Assembly (NCBI RefSeq): GCF_017591425.1
Contig: NW_024466607.1
Coordinates: forward strand, 14,702,501 to 14,766,500
DNA: 64,000 nucleotides
Direction of reading: 5' to 3'
Source of the DNA: Ochotona curzoniae
Taxonomy: Eukaryota; Chordata; Mammalia; Lagomorpha; Ochotonidae
A model generated the notes under the pieces. That model worked only from the letters and a program-made list of their open reading frames with translations. It had not been told where the DNA came from and did not search any database. Shown piece after piece: positions 1 through 10,382 of this stretch; the first letter of the stretch is position 1, and every line of letters starts with the position of its first letter. A program made the position numbers and the translations under genes.

Positions 1-1134
1 GCGCTGGGAAATGGGCGGGAGGGAGCGAGCTACGCTGCAGGGCTCTGCGGGCCGGCGGGAGGGAGACCCGAGAGGCCCTGGATACTGTAACTGGACCACA
101 GGAGGGAACGCAGAAAAGGGGCTTTCCAGTAGAAAGCTGGGTAACGCTAACCTTTCCCCAGAAGCACATGGCTGCGGCCCGAGACTGGGTCCCCAAAGCT
201 CCAAACTTCAAAGTCATCAAGGTCTCCTCCCCAAAGCAGTGAACGCCATCAAATTTACATATTCCTGAAGGTAAGCAGGGAACCCCCCCAACACTACCAA
301 CTACTCCCAAAAAATCCCCGCTATGGCAACTTCACTAAATCAGAGGAGTTTCAGACTACACACGGCAGAGGAACCTGCTCCATGTGCAACATCACAATCT
401 GCTCTGGACAGTTTCCAATGGCCCCTCAAAGTCCCTGAGCTTTTCCTTCCACCTCAGCCTTAATAGACCACCACCCACCCACCCTGCTGCCGCCCGTCCC
501 ACCCTCGCAGCCAAACACACACACGCCCGGGTCACCAAAACGCACCAGGGCCCAAAGAAGCGCACAGACAGCAAGGTCCAGGCTCGGCCGACTCTCCAGA
601 CCACCCCTCAGCCCCACCCATAACCCCTACGGGCACCCAGGCTAAGGCTCACCTCAGTCCCACACCCCCTGACCTGCCCTCCCCCACAGCCTCAGAGAGC
701 CACGCCAGGGTTCTGACACCCGTCCCGCCCTCCCCGAGCCCCACCCAGGGCCCAAGGCTGCAGCCGACCCTCGCTCGCTCCCGGGCTCAGCTCCATCCAG
801 AGCCCGAGGCGCACGGCTCCGCCCCACGGCGCCGGACCTCCGAACACCGACCCCTTCCTCCCACCCGGCCCACGGCGCTCCCCAGATCGCGCCCGAAGGC
901 TCCGAAAGTCACTCCAACAAAGGTACCCCCCAATACACACACAACACACGCCAGCCCGCCCCCTCCCGCGGCCACCCCCGCGTCCCACAGGCGGGCAGCC
1001 ACCGCCCTTCTCCTCCTCGAGCGGGCCCTTGAGGGGATCCCGAGTGGCCGCGGGGCGAAGCTTGGGCAGCCCCCGCGCTGTGGGGAGGCCGCCCCTTCGA
1101 GAGGAAAGGGAGGCATGCCCGCGGCTGCACTTAC
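1..1134 (-). other. MAP4: Probable start of MAP4 intron 1
   Basis: This interval follows the donor at 1134/1135 on the minus strand and would be the first part of intron 1, continuing out of the window. It is still CpG-rich. Open frames here (for example minus 692-1309 and plus 11-268) are low-complexity Pro/Arg/Gly/Ala translations typical of GC-rich DNA and are not genes. Confidence 0.4.
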
Positions 1135-1310
1135 CCGCCGCCGCCGAGCAGGAGCCGGAGCCCGAGGGAGCCTGGAGAGGGCCGGGAGGAGCCGGGAGAA
1201 GTCGGGAGGAGCCGGCAGGCAGCGAGCGAGTCCGAGGGGCGGGGCGCAGGGAGGCGGCCGCTTCCTCGTCGCCCTCTTGAGGGCCAGCGCGAGGGCGGGA
1301 CGCCGCCACC
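1135..1310 (-). other. MAP4: Probable 5' non-coding exon 1 of MAP4
   Basis: On the minus strand a GGCGGCGG|GTAAGTGCAG donor is seen, with the last exon base at 1135. The exon upstream of it is GC-rich, contains repeated CTCCCGGC-type blocks, and has no convincing coding frame. The 5' limit near 1310 is a guess from the GC box and the CCAAT boxes 30-75 bases further upstream. MAP4 (microtubule-associated protein 4) would start translation in a later exon outside the window. The name rests on synteny with human, not on protein sequence, because no MAP4 coding exon is present. Confidence 0.45.
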
Positions 1311-1338
1311 GACTACCCAGCGGGCGCCGCCGCTCCAG

Positions 1339-1385
1339 CCAATCAGCGCAGCGAGAGGGCGGGCAGAAAGCCGCGATGAGCCAAT
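1339..1385 (+). promoter_or_regulatory. Paired CCAAT boxes
   Basis: CCAATCAGCG begins at 1339 and CCAATGGGGG at 1381, 42 bases apart in the same orientation (ATTGG on the transcribed strand). This is the usual NF-Y arrangement in TATA-less housekeeping promoters and places the start site just left of 1339. Confidence 0.6.
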
Positions 1386-1913
1386 GGGGGCCGGCCTCGC
1401 AGCCTCGACCTCTCCGTGAAAGCAGCGCGAGCGGCGGGCGGTTGGGGGCGAGGTGCGCATGGGAGCTTCGGGCCGCCCCCTCCCTCCCACGAACGCCCGA
1501 ATTGACCGGGGGCTCGGGGCGACCACCTCTGCGGCTCTCTAATGACTGCCGCTTCCTTAGAGAACTTCGCTGCTTGGTGCCGGGAGGATGTGAGTTAGGG
1601 CGCCGGCGGCCTGAGTCTGGGTCTTCCTGGCCGGTCGGCATGTGGGCTCTGTGATGTCATCTGGGAGGGGCGCGAGGCCCGCCTTGGGGCAGACGGCTGA
1701 TGACTGGACAGAGCAGGGAGAGAGAAGGGGGCGCCAGAGGACGCGACCGGGGGACCCCAACGGGCCTCCGCAGCTGCCAACCAGGAGTAGCTAGTGAGCT
1801 CTTGATACGTGGCCCATGCAGATTTTGAAAAGTGCTGTTCAGTGGAGAATACACACTGGATTTCTGAGACTTACTACAAAAAAAAAAAAGCCTCATTTTT
1901 GTTACTGATTACG

Positions 1914-2195
1914 TCCGGCTTCGCTAGCCTGGTGGCTAAAGCCCTCACCTTCCATGTGCTGGGATCCCATATGGGTGCTGTTTCGTGTCCCAGCTGTTCC
2001 ACTTCCCTTCCAACTCCCTGCCTGTGGCCTGGGAAAGCAATCTAGCAGGGCGCAAAGCCTTGGGACCCTGCACCTGCCTGGGAGACCTGGAAGAAGAGCT
2101 GAGCTGCAGCTGTTGTGGCCACTTGTGGAGTGAACCAGGGGATATAGGATTTTTCTCTATCTCTTCTTTATAAATCTGACTTAAAATAAAAGTAA
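1914..2195 (+). mobile_element. C-family SINE
   Basis: Nearly full length but with a degraded head. The block GATCCCATATGGGTGC is at about 1963 and the AATAAAAGTAAAC tail near 2187. Confidence 0.85.
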
Positions 2196-2253
2196 ACAAA
2201 ATATTTAAAATATATATATGTGTATCTGTATTTACATTTCCTGTTAAAGGTTT

Positions 2254-2468
2254 TCCTAACATTTATTTGTAGGGAAAAGGCAGAGACAAAGGGAGAGACA
2301 GGAAGAGATCTTGTATCTGCTTCGCCCAAGCACTTGGGCCATCTCCCAATTCTCCAGGCACATTCGCAGGGAGCCAGATGGGAAGCTGAGGAACAAATGG
2401 GGACTTGAAATGCAGGTTATGTGGAATGCTGGTATCACAAGGATCCAGTTAACACACTGGACCCCGTT
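2254..2468 (-). mobile_element. Old C-family SINE
   Basis: A diverged, shortened copy. CCAGTTAACACACTGGACCCC marks the head at the right end. The middle is deleted. Confidence 0.65.
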
Positions 2469-2476
2469 TTACTTTT

Positions 2477-2800
2477 TTGTCTTAAACATTTATTTTTATT
2501 AGAAAGGCAGATTTACAGAGAGGAGGAGATACATAGAAAGATTTTCTGTCCACTAATTCACTCCCAAAGTGGCCTCTGCAGCCAGAGCTGAGCTGATCCG
2601 GAGCCAGCAGCCAAGAGCACAGAGCCTCTGCCAGGTCTCCCATGCGGATAGGATCTCAAGGCCATCCTCTATGTTTTCCCAGGCCAAAGGCAGGAAGCTA
2701 GATGGGATGTGGAGCAGCCGGGACATGAAATGGCGTCCATATGGGATCCCGGTTGTGCAAGGTGAGGATTTAGTCACTGAGCCGTTAGTCACTGGGTCCA
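2477..2800 (-). mobile_element. C-family SINE
   Basis: Full-length minus copy, from AAACATTTATTTTTATTAGAA to CCATATGGGATCCCGG and a degraded head near 2800. Confidence 0.85.
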
Positions 2801-2829
2801 CTGGGAGCCCTCTTTAACTTTTTCAAATG

Positions 2830-3156
2830 GGGCCCGGCGCGGTGGCGCAAGTGGTTAAGTCCTCGCCTTGCACGCCCGGGATCCCATATGGGCGCCGGTT
2901 CTAATCCCGGCAGCCCCGCTTCCCTTCCAGCTCCCTGCTTGTGGCCTGGGAAAGCAGTCGAGGATGGCCCAAAGCTTTGGGAACCTGCACCCGTGTGGGA
3001 GACCCAGAAGAGGCTCCTGGCTTCGGATCGGCATAGTATCGTCCCGTTGCGCTCACTTGGGGAGTGAATCATCGGACGGAAGATCTTCCTCTCTGTATAT
3101 CCGCCTTTCCAATGAAAAAATAATAAAAATAAATCTTAAAAAAAAAAAAAAAAAAA
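2830..3156 (+). mobile_element. Young C-family SINE with 14-bp target duplication
   Basis: Reference copy for the family here. The head GGGCCCGGCGCGGTGGCGCA carries a tRNA-like A box (TGGCGCAAGTGG) and B box (GGTTCTAATCC). A tRNA-unrelated body (CCTGGGAAAGCAGTCGAGGA and onward) and an AATAAAAATAAATCTT-poly(A) tail follow. It is flanked by perfect 14-bp repeats AACTTTTTCAAATG at 2816-2829 and 3155-3168, the mark of L1-driven insertion. Its intactness points to a recent insertion. Confidence 0.95.
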
Positions 3157-3454
3157 CTTTTTCAAATGTAGCTGCTAGAGAATTTAAAATTGCTACTTCA
3201 ACTGGATAGCACTGGTCCATGAATGTATTAGTGCCACCTAATATATACTATGTTCACTTTCTAGGCACTCTTGAAAGTACAGAAACATAGTTAATTTCAT
3301 CATCATCAATCCTATATGATGGCTTATTCACATGTTACTAGTGAAAAAGAAACAGTTTAGTCATTTACTTAGTCTCAACAGGCCAGTATTTTCATGAATG
3401 GAGCTTTTGCTCTGTAACCAGGTGCTGGGGCCACACACTTTTCCTTGAGCACTG

Positions 3455-3630
3455 CGTTGGTTAATGCAAAGAACACATGATTGAATGTCCTGGGTTGGAG
3501 ACCCAGCTCTGCTGCTTTCCACCTGTGCATCCTTGGGGAAGGTGAAGCTTCTGCTGCATGAGTTATAAAATTGAGATGATAGTGGCCAGCCTCTCTGTCT
3601 CTAATCAGATGACCTAGAGGCAGCTTCTAG
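3455..3630 (+). repeat. MIR fragment
   Basis: GGTTGGAGACCCAGCTCTGCTGCTTTCCACCTGTG-type wording, then a CCTTGGGGAAG block, follows the MIR consensus order in plus orientation. Ancient and diverged. Confidence 0.6.
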
Positions 3631-3639
3631 TAGATGTTT

Positions 3640-3860
3640 ACAGTGGACTCTGGACCCAGATTCCATTATGCAAATCCAGACACTTGCTATTTTTGCAAAT
3701 TAGGTGAGCTTGCAGGAGCTATTGGATCCATCCATACCTCAGTTTCAGCCATAAAAGACAGGTAATAATGGCACCAACCTTGTTAGAGTTATTTTATGGA
3801 TGTACTTGATAGTATGTAATAAAAGTGCTTAGTTTGGTATACAGTACTTAATAAGCACTT
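3640..3860 (+). repeat. MIR fragment
   Basis: CCTCAGTTTCAGCCATAAAA, then AGGTAATAATGGCACC and AAGTGCTTAG, matches the 3' half of MIR in order. Confidence 0.6.
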
Positions 3861-3944
3861 AGAGTTTCCTGTTAAAATCACAGTGACTATTAAAAAAAAG
3901 TGTTAAGAGCTTATACAAATACAAAGGAATCAAAAGAAGAGACA

Positions 3945-4018
3945 GGGCTTGGCGCAATGGCATAGTGGTTAAAGTCCTCACCTTGAACGCACCAGATCCC
4001 CTATGGGCCCTGGTTTTG
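3945..4018 (+). mobile_element. C-family SINE head fragment
   Basis: GGGCTTGGCGCAATGGCATAGTGGTTAAAGTCC-like head up to CTATGGGCCCTGG; then truncated against the following minus SINE. Confidence 0.75.
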
Positions 4019-4027
4019 TTTGTTTTA

Positions 4028-4036
4028 TAGGATCTA

Positions 4037-4082
<46 letters not shown>

Positions 4083-4371
4083 GCAAAGTTAGAGAGGAGA
4101 GACAGGAAGATCCTTTGTCTGATGCCTCGCTCCTCAAGTGACTTCAACAGCTGGAGCTGAGCCAATTCGAAGCCAGGAGCCCAAATCTTCTTCCAGGTCT
4201 CCCATGTCGGTGCAGGTTTCCAAGGCTTTGGGCCATCCTCTACTGCTTTCCCAGGCCACAGGCAGGAAGCTGGATGGGAAGCAGGGCAGCTGTAATTAGA
4301 ACCAGTGACCATGTGAGATCCTGGTATATTCAAGTCTAGGACTTTAGCTGCTAGGCTACTGTACCAGGCCC
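4028..4371 (-). mobile_element. C-family SINE with (ATT)n in tail
   Basis: Full-length minus copy ending in ACTGTACCAGGCCC. Its A-rich tail has expanded into an ATT array. Confidence 0.88.
4038..4082 (+). repeat. (ATT)n microsatellite
   Basis: About fifteen uninterrupted ATT units inside the tail of the minus SINE. Confidence 0.95.
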
Positions 4372-4379
4372 TATTGCAA

Positions 4380-4970
4380 CTTTTCATGGAGTAGACCAAC
4401 AGATAGTCCTTCTCTCTCTCTCTTTCTCTTTTGATCTTCCAAGTAGATGAGAGAAAAAAAGAAATAAAATACAAACTCAGCTGCCTTTCCTCCTCCTGCC
4501 TGGAATGAGGACAATACCCAGAGGCAAAGCAGCCATTTTGAGACAATGAGGACCAAAACTTCAGATTGAGGGTGAAGAGCAGGATGATGGAAGACACCAG
4601 GTCCCTAATGGCCCTCAACAACTCCACACACCTCTGACCTCTGGGCCTCCTGTACAGTGAAAATGTCAACCTCTCTCAATTTCTTCATCAACCAGGAAAC
4701 TCCTTGTCAATAAAATGGTTCTTGTCTCATTCATTTGTAGCTCGCTGCAACCCCAACCAGTTTATAGAGTTTAAAAAACCCAGAACTGCAGATTGAGAAA
4801 CCCCACTGCTGTCCCGGGCCAAGCCATTCTCATCTCTGGTTCCTCATCTCTGTCGGGGGAAGCAGAGAGAGATGTTCTCTCCCATCGCTGGCATCCTGTA
4901 GTCTCATCATTGTTCATGCTGGGCTAGATATAACAGTGGCCCTTTGTGTCCTTAAAATATGACTAACTCT
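4380..4970. other. Unique intergenic DNA
   Basis: A CT-rich stretch at about 4410-4432 may be the remnant of a SINE tail. Otherwise nothing is recognised and no gene was seen. Confidence 0.5.
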
Positions 4971-4972
4971 GG

Positions 4973-5083
4973 GGCCCAGCGCGGTAGCCTAGCAGCTAAA
5001 GTCCTCACCTTGCGTGTGCCAGGATTCCAAATGGGTGCTGGTTCTAATCCCTGCAGCCTGTCTTCCCATCCAGCTCCCTACTC
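4973..5083 (+). mobile_element. 3'-truncated C-family SINE
   Basis: Head GGGGCCCAGCGCGGTAGCC through the B box and AGCTCCCTACTCTGGGAAC, then lost. Confidence 0.85.
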
Positions 5084-5207
5084 TGGGAACTCACAAACTT
5101 CCTTAGTTCTGTGACTTCAGCACTAACTCCAAGGGCCAGTCTCCTTCAACCCACCATGTGCAAGAAAGTCAGGAAACACTTTTGGGTCATTTTGTGGATA
5201 CAAAGGA

Positions 5208-5229
5208 ACACACACACACACACACACAA
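5208..5229 (+). repeat. (AC)n microsatellite
   Basis: Eleven AC units. Confidence 0.9.
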
Positions 5230-5547
5230 CTAGGTACTTGTTCTCCTTTTCTTGGGCTCATTTCATTGACCCGCCCCTGGAGGAAGCAAGGCAGGGAGGC
5301 GTGGCTTTGACTCCTTAAACAATGGAGCACTCTGCCCATCTCTACTCCTTACCACTGACTGAAAGATTGCTCCTCTTGTGGCCTAAAATGAAGAGTTGGT
5401 GAAACGCAGGGAGGGGAGACAGGTCTGGGGGGCAGATCTCAGAAGGGGCCTTCAAGCCCTGGTATTGCAAAGTTGATGCACAATTTGTGAAGTCCACCTC
5501 GTGCGGTGAGGTCACTTCCACGGCTGCTAAGAGCTTGCTCATTCATG

Positions 5548-5836
5548 TGTCATGCTATGTAAAGTCCTCACCTTGAATGTGCTGGGATCCCATATGGGTA
5601 CCAGTTCATATCCTGGCAGTCCTGCTTCCCATCCAGCTCCCTGCCTGTGGCCTGGGAAAGCATCAATGACAGCCCAAAGCCTTGGGACCCTGCTCCCTTG
5701 TGGTAGACACAGAAGAGGCTCCTGGCTTCAGATTGGCTCAACTCCAGCTGTTGCGGCCGCTTGGGAAGTGAATCAGTGGATGGAAGATTTTCTTCTCTGT
5801 ATATCTGACTTTCCAATAATTTTTTTTTTTTAAGAA
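5548..5836 (+). mobile_element. C-family SINE, 5'-truncated
   Basis: Begins within TGCTATGTAAAGTCCTCACC and continues to GACTTTCCAATAATTTT. Confidence 0.85.
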
Positions 5837-5904
5837 AACAAGTATGATAAATTAAAAAAAAAAAAACAAACCTGAAACAAACTGGGCAACTCCTCTCTCC
5901 ACCA

Positions 5905-6020
5905 CCCGCCACACCATATTGAGGAAGTAAGTTCAGAGATGTGAAGTGATGTGCTGAAGGTCACACAACTACTGGGGGACACATCCTTGGACTCCTTGCC
6001 TAGTACTCCGTCTACCATAC
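5905..6020 (-). repeat. MIR fragment
   Basis: GTGAAGTGATGTGCTGAAGG followed by TCACACAACTACTG is the reverse of the MIR core. Confidence 0.6.
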
Positions 6021-6167
6021 TTCGATTCTTTTCCTCTCTCTGCTTTTTCTCTTCAGGATCCATTGTCAGGCCACAAATCTTAGCTACTATTGGTTGTGAC
6101 CCCAAACTGTTCACAGTGATATTCCTCAATTCCAGGCACATGGCATGCTCAGCAAACACCTAGCTTT

Positions 6168-6460
6168 CAGGACGGCACTTGGCTCAACTGGAGAATCCTC
6201 CTCTTGCAAGTGGCAGGATTCCAAATGGATACTTGTTCATAGCCCAGCTTTTCTGCTTCCCATCATGGAAAAGCAGTAGATGATGACCCAAAGCTTGGGA
6301 CCAGCTTGGGAGACATGGGAAAAGCTCCTGGCTTCAAATCAGCTCAGTTCCCTCTGTTGCAGCCATTTGGGGAGTGGACCAGTGGTTAGACTCTCTCCTT
6401 CTCTCTGTAAATCTGCCTTTTCAATAAAAATAAATAAATCTTAAAAAATAAATGAATAAA
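6168..6460 (+). mobile_element. C-family SINE, diverged
   Basis: Degraded head (GGCACTTGGCTCAACTGG) and a complete tail (TTTTCAATAAAAATAAATAA). Confidence 0.8.
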
Positions 6461-7009
6461 ACTAGTCTTCTCTCAATTCTTCCTCTTCCATTCTGAACCC
6501 CCTCATTCCCCATGTAAATCTGGGGTTCCTTCCCAACTCTAATTTTAAGGGTCACCCTGAATCCAGGCCTCTACTTGAGCCTCTGGTACCAGACTCTCAA
6601 CCTGCCTGTCACTGTCCTTGAGCCAGGCTCATCCTGGAAGTGAGTAGTCATCCTCCCCCTTACTCTCAGCTCATGCAGCCTCTTCGATCACTAACAAGAC
6701 TGCTGGTCAAAAATGGCATGACAGCTGAAAAGACACTTGGAGACTGTCCAGTGCAGAAGCCAAGTAGAAGATGTAAATGAGCAAGGTCATTACTAACCCT
6801 CTAGAAGGGCAGGGAGGGACTGTGAGGAGCACAAGGGCACACACCCTCATTCCAGCAAGTTACTGCCAGATGCTAACAATGTGAGTCAAAAAAAAAAAAA
6901 AACCTAAGGGAAAAAAAATAATAATATGACTCCAGTTGGCCAGAGAAGATGAAGCCAAATTTGTGTGTAAACATCCTGATTATTGAGTGTCAGTGATGAA
7001 TTGAATATT
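6461..7009. other. Unique intergenic DNA
   Basis: No gene or named repeat was recognised. It contains two A-rich runs at 6886-6902 and 6910-6918. Confidence 0.5.
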
Positions 7010-7172
7010 TCTTTTTTTAATTTTCATTTTATTTTTATCAGAAAGGCAGATTTACACAAAGAAAAAAAAAGAGAAAAAGCATCTGTTCACTAAAAGGCTA
7101 GAGCTGAACCAATCTGAAGCCAGGAACCAGGAACATCTTCTAGGTCTCCCATATGGGTGCAATCCCCAAGCC
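7010..7172 (-). mobile_element. C-family SINE 3' half
   Basis: Tail, GAAAGGCAGATTTACAC, and the GAAGCCAGGAACCAGGAAC block; truncated after CATATGGGTGCAATCCC. Confidence 0.75.
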
Positions 7173-7251
7173 CCTGAATTGAACATTTCTAAAAACACCA
7201 CAAAAGCTAGGGGGTGGACTTTTGGTGAAACATTTAAGATGCCACCAGAGA

Positions 7252-7574
7252 GGGGCTCGGCACAGTAGCCCAGTAGCTAAAGTCCTTGCCTCATCCATGC
7301 TGCCAGGATCCCATATGGGCGCCAGGTCTAATCCCATCCAGCTCCCTGCTTATGGCCTGGGAAAGCAGTCAAAGACAGCCCAAAGCCTTGGGACCCTGTA
7401 CCCACCTGGGAGACCTGGAAAAGACATCTGGCTCCTGGCTTCAGATGGGCACAATTCCAGCAGTTGCGGCTACTTTGGGAGTGAATCATCAGACAGGAAA
7501 TTTTCCTCTCTGTCTCTCCTTCTTTCTGTATATCTGACTTTACAATAAAAATAAATACCTTTAAAAAAAAAAAA
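7252..7574 (+). mobile_element. C-family SINE with 16-bp target duplication
   Basis: Full length with poly(A). It is flanked by perfect AAGATGCCACCAGAGA repeats at 7236-7251 and 7575-7590. Confidence 0.95.
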
Positions 7575-7594
7575 AAGATGCCACCAGAGACATC

Positions 7595-7842
7595 TGCATC
7601 TCAGACTGGAGTACCCTGGAATTCAGTCCAGGATCTTCTGCTTCAGATCCAGCTTCTGCCAAGGACCCTGGGAGGCAGCCGAAGATGCCCCAAGTACTTG
7701 GACCCTGCCACCCACTTGGGAGACCCACATGGAATTTTAAGATTCTGGGTTCAGCCTGAAGCAGCCCTGACTGAGTATGTAAGGATCTAGGAACAAATCA
7801 GTTGATGTAGAAAAGAGCTCTTTCTTCCTCTCCCTCTGCCAA
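7595..7842 (+). mobile_element. Old C-family SINE
   Basis: Diverged body CCAGCTTCTGCCAAGGACCC, then CAAGTACTTGGACCCTGCC and GGGAGACCCACATGG. Confidence 0.7.
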
Positions 7843-8552
7843 ACACATCTGTGGGCCAGGGGCTCTTGCTTTAACAATTCACAACCTCTGCTCTGGTTCC
7901 CATCTCTCCCCAAGTTGAAGGAGGCCCCTGTGGGGTTGGCTGAGCAAGCAGGCAGAGGGAGCCCAGATCCAAACCATGGACTTTTTTTGAGAGTTCGGTA
8001 TAAGCCACTCAAAAGCCAGAAAGCATCTCTGGGCAGTTCAGCAAGGCTCTGGCATATGCTTGCTCCAGGGAGATTTTCTGAAAGGAGACAAAGAAGAAGG
8101 GATGATTTTTGCAAGATGCTCCCCTTAGCTCTTGGCACTGCTCCTTTTAATGAGCTAGCAACCATACATTTGGCAGGTTAGGCAAGATTGCTTCTATTTA
8201 GGAAGGAGTTGCACATACTCCTGGAATTCCCATGGGCACAGACTGCACTAACTCAATTAGGAGGCAGGAACCTCTGCAAGGGAGCCTTTTTTTTTTTTTC
8301 CTTTTAACATGCTTTATTTGGAAACGAGGTCAAACTTATTGAGAAGTGACAAGAATAAAAGATTTTGGAATATCTACACATTCCTTAAAAAGTCACAGAT
8401 TTTTCATATTTTGCCCACTCAACTACCAGCTATACACAAATTCCACATACAACTAATATTTTTTAGAGACTTGAATATAGCTCACATATGCAATGGATTT
8501 TTATCTATCCCTAAACAATATATCAGTTTGTATTCCTTAATAACATAATACT
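7843..8552. other. Unique intergenic DNA
   Basis: No gene or clear repeat. AT-rich in the second half (about 8290-8550). Confidence 0.5.
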
Positions 8553-8848
8553 GGGGCCTGGGCCTGCCTGGTATTATAGCATATTAAGCTGCTGCCTGCA
8601 TTGCCAGCATCTCATTCCGGAGAGTCAGTTCTGGGTCCAGCTGCCTTACCACTGACGTAGCTCCCTGATAATGTTCCTGAGAAGGCAGTGGAACATGATG
8701 ATGCAGGTGTTTGGGCCCCTGCCACACACATGAGAGACCCAAATGGAGCTTCAGGCTCCTGGTTTCAACCCAATCCTAGTCACTATGGCCAACTGAGGAG
8801 TGAACCAGTGGACAAATCCCTGTCTCTTTGTCATTCTACCTTTCTTTT
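8553..8848 (+). mobile_element. Old C-family SINE
   Basis: GGGGCCTGGGCCTGCC head with CTGCCTGCATTGCCAGCATC in the A/B box region, closer to the general lagomorph C type than the young local variant. Confidence 0.75.
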
Positions 8849-8849
8849 T

Positions 8850-9118
8850 TTTTTTAAGATTTATTTTATTTTTATTTGAAAGTCAGATATACAGAGAGGA
8901 AGAGAAACAGGAAGATCTTCTGTCTGCTGAATCACTTTTCAAGTGGCCACAACAGCCAGAGCTGAGTTGAGCTAAAGCCATGAGCCAGGAGCCTGGAGCT
9001 GCCTCTGGGTCCCCCACACGGGATCCCAAAGTTTTGGGCTGTCCTTGACTGTTTTCCCAGGCCATAAGCAGGGAACTGGATGGGAAGCAGGGAACTGGAT
9101 GGGAAGCAGGGAACTGAA
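8850..9118 (-). mobile_element. C-family SINE, left arm of a fold-back
   Basis: Minus copy from its tail to GGGAACTGGATGGGAAGC, lacking the head. It joins directly to a plus SINE half at about 9119. Confidence 0.85.
9070..9115 (+). repeat. 19-nt tandem repeat
   Basis: GGGAACTGGATGGGAAGCA is present about 2.4 times at the breakpoint of the fold-back SINE. Confidence 0.85.
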
Positions 9119-9246
9119 CCTGCGTGGGAAACCTGGAGGAAGTTCCTGGATCCTGACTTCAAATTGGCATAGCACTGGCCATTGCAGTCACTTGAGGAGT
9201 GAATCATCAGACAGAAGGTATTCCTCTCTGTATATCTGACTTTGCA
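9119..9246 (+). mobile_element. C-family SINE 3' half, right arm of a fold-back
   Basis: Starts at CCTGCGTGGGAAACCTGGAG and runs to GACTTTGCAATATAAATAAA. Confidence 0.85.
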
Positions 9247-9249
9247 ATA

Positions 9250-9308
<59 letters not shown>
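9247..9308 (+). repeat. (AAAT)n microsatellite
   Basis: About fifteen AAAT units expanded from the tail of the preceding SINE. Confidence 0.95.
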
Positions 9309-9313
9309 ACAAA

Positions 9314-9630
9314 AACTGGCACCATGGCCTAGCAGCTGAAGTCCTCACCTTGAATATGCCAGGATCCCAGATGAGCACCAGTTCTAATCCCAGTGGCCCC
9401 ACTTCCCATCCAGCTCCCTGCTTGTGGCCTGGGAAAGCAGTCGAGGACGGTCCAAAGCCTTGGGACCCTGCACCCGTGTGGGAGACCTGGAAGAGGCTTT
9501 GGGCTGCTGGCTTCGAATTGGCTCAGCTCTGGCTATTGTGGCCACTTGGGGAGTGAAACATTGGACAGAAGATCTTCCTCTCTGTCTCTCCTCTTCTCTG
9601 TATATATCTAACTTTGCAATAAAAATAAAA
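9314..9630 (+). mobile_element. C-family SINE
   Basis: Full length from ACTGGCACCATGGCCTAGC to TTTGCAATAAAAATAAAAGG. Confidence 0.9.
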
Positions 9631-9661
9631 GGGTCCTGTTCAAGCAGTTTTGGGGGCAGGG

Positions 9662-10000
9662 TTTTTTTTTTTTTGACATTTATTTGTTTTTATTGCAAAG
9701 GCAGATGTACAGAGAGGAGGAGAGACAGAGAGGAAGATCTTCCGTCCAATGCTTCAATTCCCAAGTGACTGCAATGATCAGTGCTGCGCCAATCTGAAGC
9801 CAGGAGCCAGGAACTTATTTCCAGGTCTCCCACATGGGTGCAGGGTCCCAAGGCTTTGGGCCATTCTCGCCTGCTTTCCCAGGCCACAAGCAGGAAGCTG
9901 GATGGAAGGTGGGGCTGCCAGGATTAGAACCGGCGCCCATATGGGATCCTGGTTCATGCAAGGCAAGGATCTTAACTGCTACACTATTGTGCCAGGCCCC
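9662..10000 (-). mobile_element. C-family SINE
   Basis: Full-length minus copy ending in CACTATTGTGCCAGGCCCC. Confidence 0.92.
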
Positions 10001-10029
10001 CAAAATAAAATAAATCTTAAAAAAAAAAA

Positions 10030-10328
10030 AGTCAGAGATTCAGAGAAAGATGGAGAGAGAGAGATTTCCTATCTGCTATCTCATTCCCCATTTGGTCAGA
10101 ATGGACAGGGTTAGACCAAGACAAAGCCAGGACCAGGAGCTTCTCCCAGTTGCCCCCACATGGATGGAGGAGTCAAAACACTTAGGGCATCTACCACTGC
10201 TTTCCCAGGCCATTAGCAGGGAGATGGATTGGAAGTGTAGCAGCCAGGACTCAAATCAGTGCCCATTTGGAATGCCACACCCACAGGCAGAAGGTCAACT
10301 GCTACTTCATTGCACCATCATTGTGCTG
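10030..10328 (-). mobile_element. Old C-family SINE
   Basis: Diverged minus copy with GGACTCAAATCAGTGCCC and TTCATTGCACCATCATTGTG at the head end. Confidence 0.75.
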
Positions 10329-10382
10329 TGAAAAACTAGAATCAATCATTTCTCCCAGACAGTTTGCTGCCCTTCATGTGTT

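Larger units (their letters stand above)
1..1800. promoter_or_regulatory. MAP4: CpG-rich promoter island (probably MAP4)
   Basis: The stretch is GC-rich and dense in CpG, densest at about 700-1560, and lacks SINEs. It carries GC boxes (for example around 1291-1300), two plus-strand CCAAT boxes at 1339-1343 and 1381-1385, and a CRE-like TGATGTCA at 1652-1659. A consensus splice donor on the minus strand at 1134/1135 implies transcription leftward out of the window. In human, the minus-strand neighbour beyond the CDC25A 3' end is MAP4, which has a GC-rich non-coding first exon. The island itself is directly visible; assignment to MAP4 is inferred from gene order only. Confidence 0.6.

Noticed and set aside
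787..1641. A 284-codon minus frame over the left CpG island
   Set aside because: GC-rich DNA gives long stop-free frames. The composition is low-complexity Arg/Pro/Ala and the frame crosses the inferred promoter and splice donor.
2830..2905. tRNA gene candidates from A- and B-box matches
   Set aside because: The boxes belong to SINE heads. The segments lack an intact tRNA cloverleaf and are followed by a SINE body.
8850..9310. CRISPR-like repeats
   Set aside because: Repeats are dispersed SINEs and microsatellites in a mammalian genome, without regular spacers.
9393..9611. Many open frames translating to [24 protein letters not shown] or [20 protein letters not shown] peptides throughout the window
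   Set aside because: They are the six-frame translations of the SINE body and recur wherever a SINE lies. They are not a protein family.
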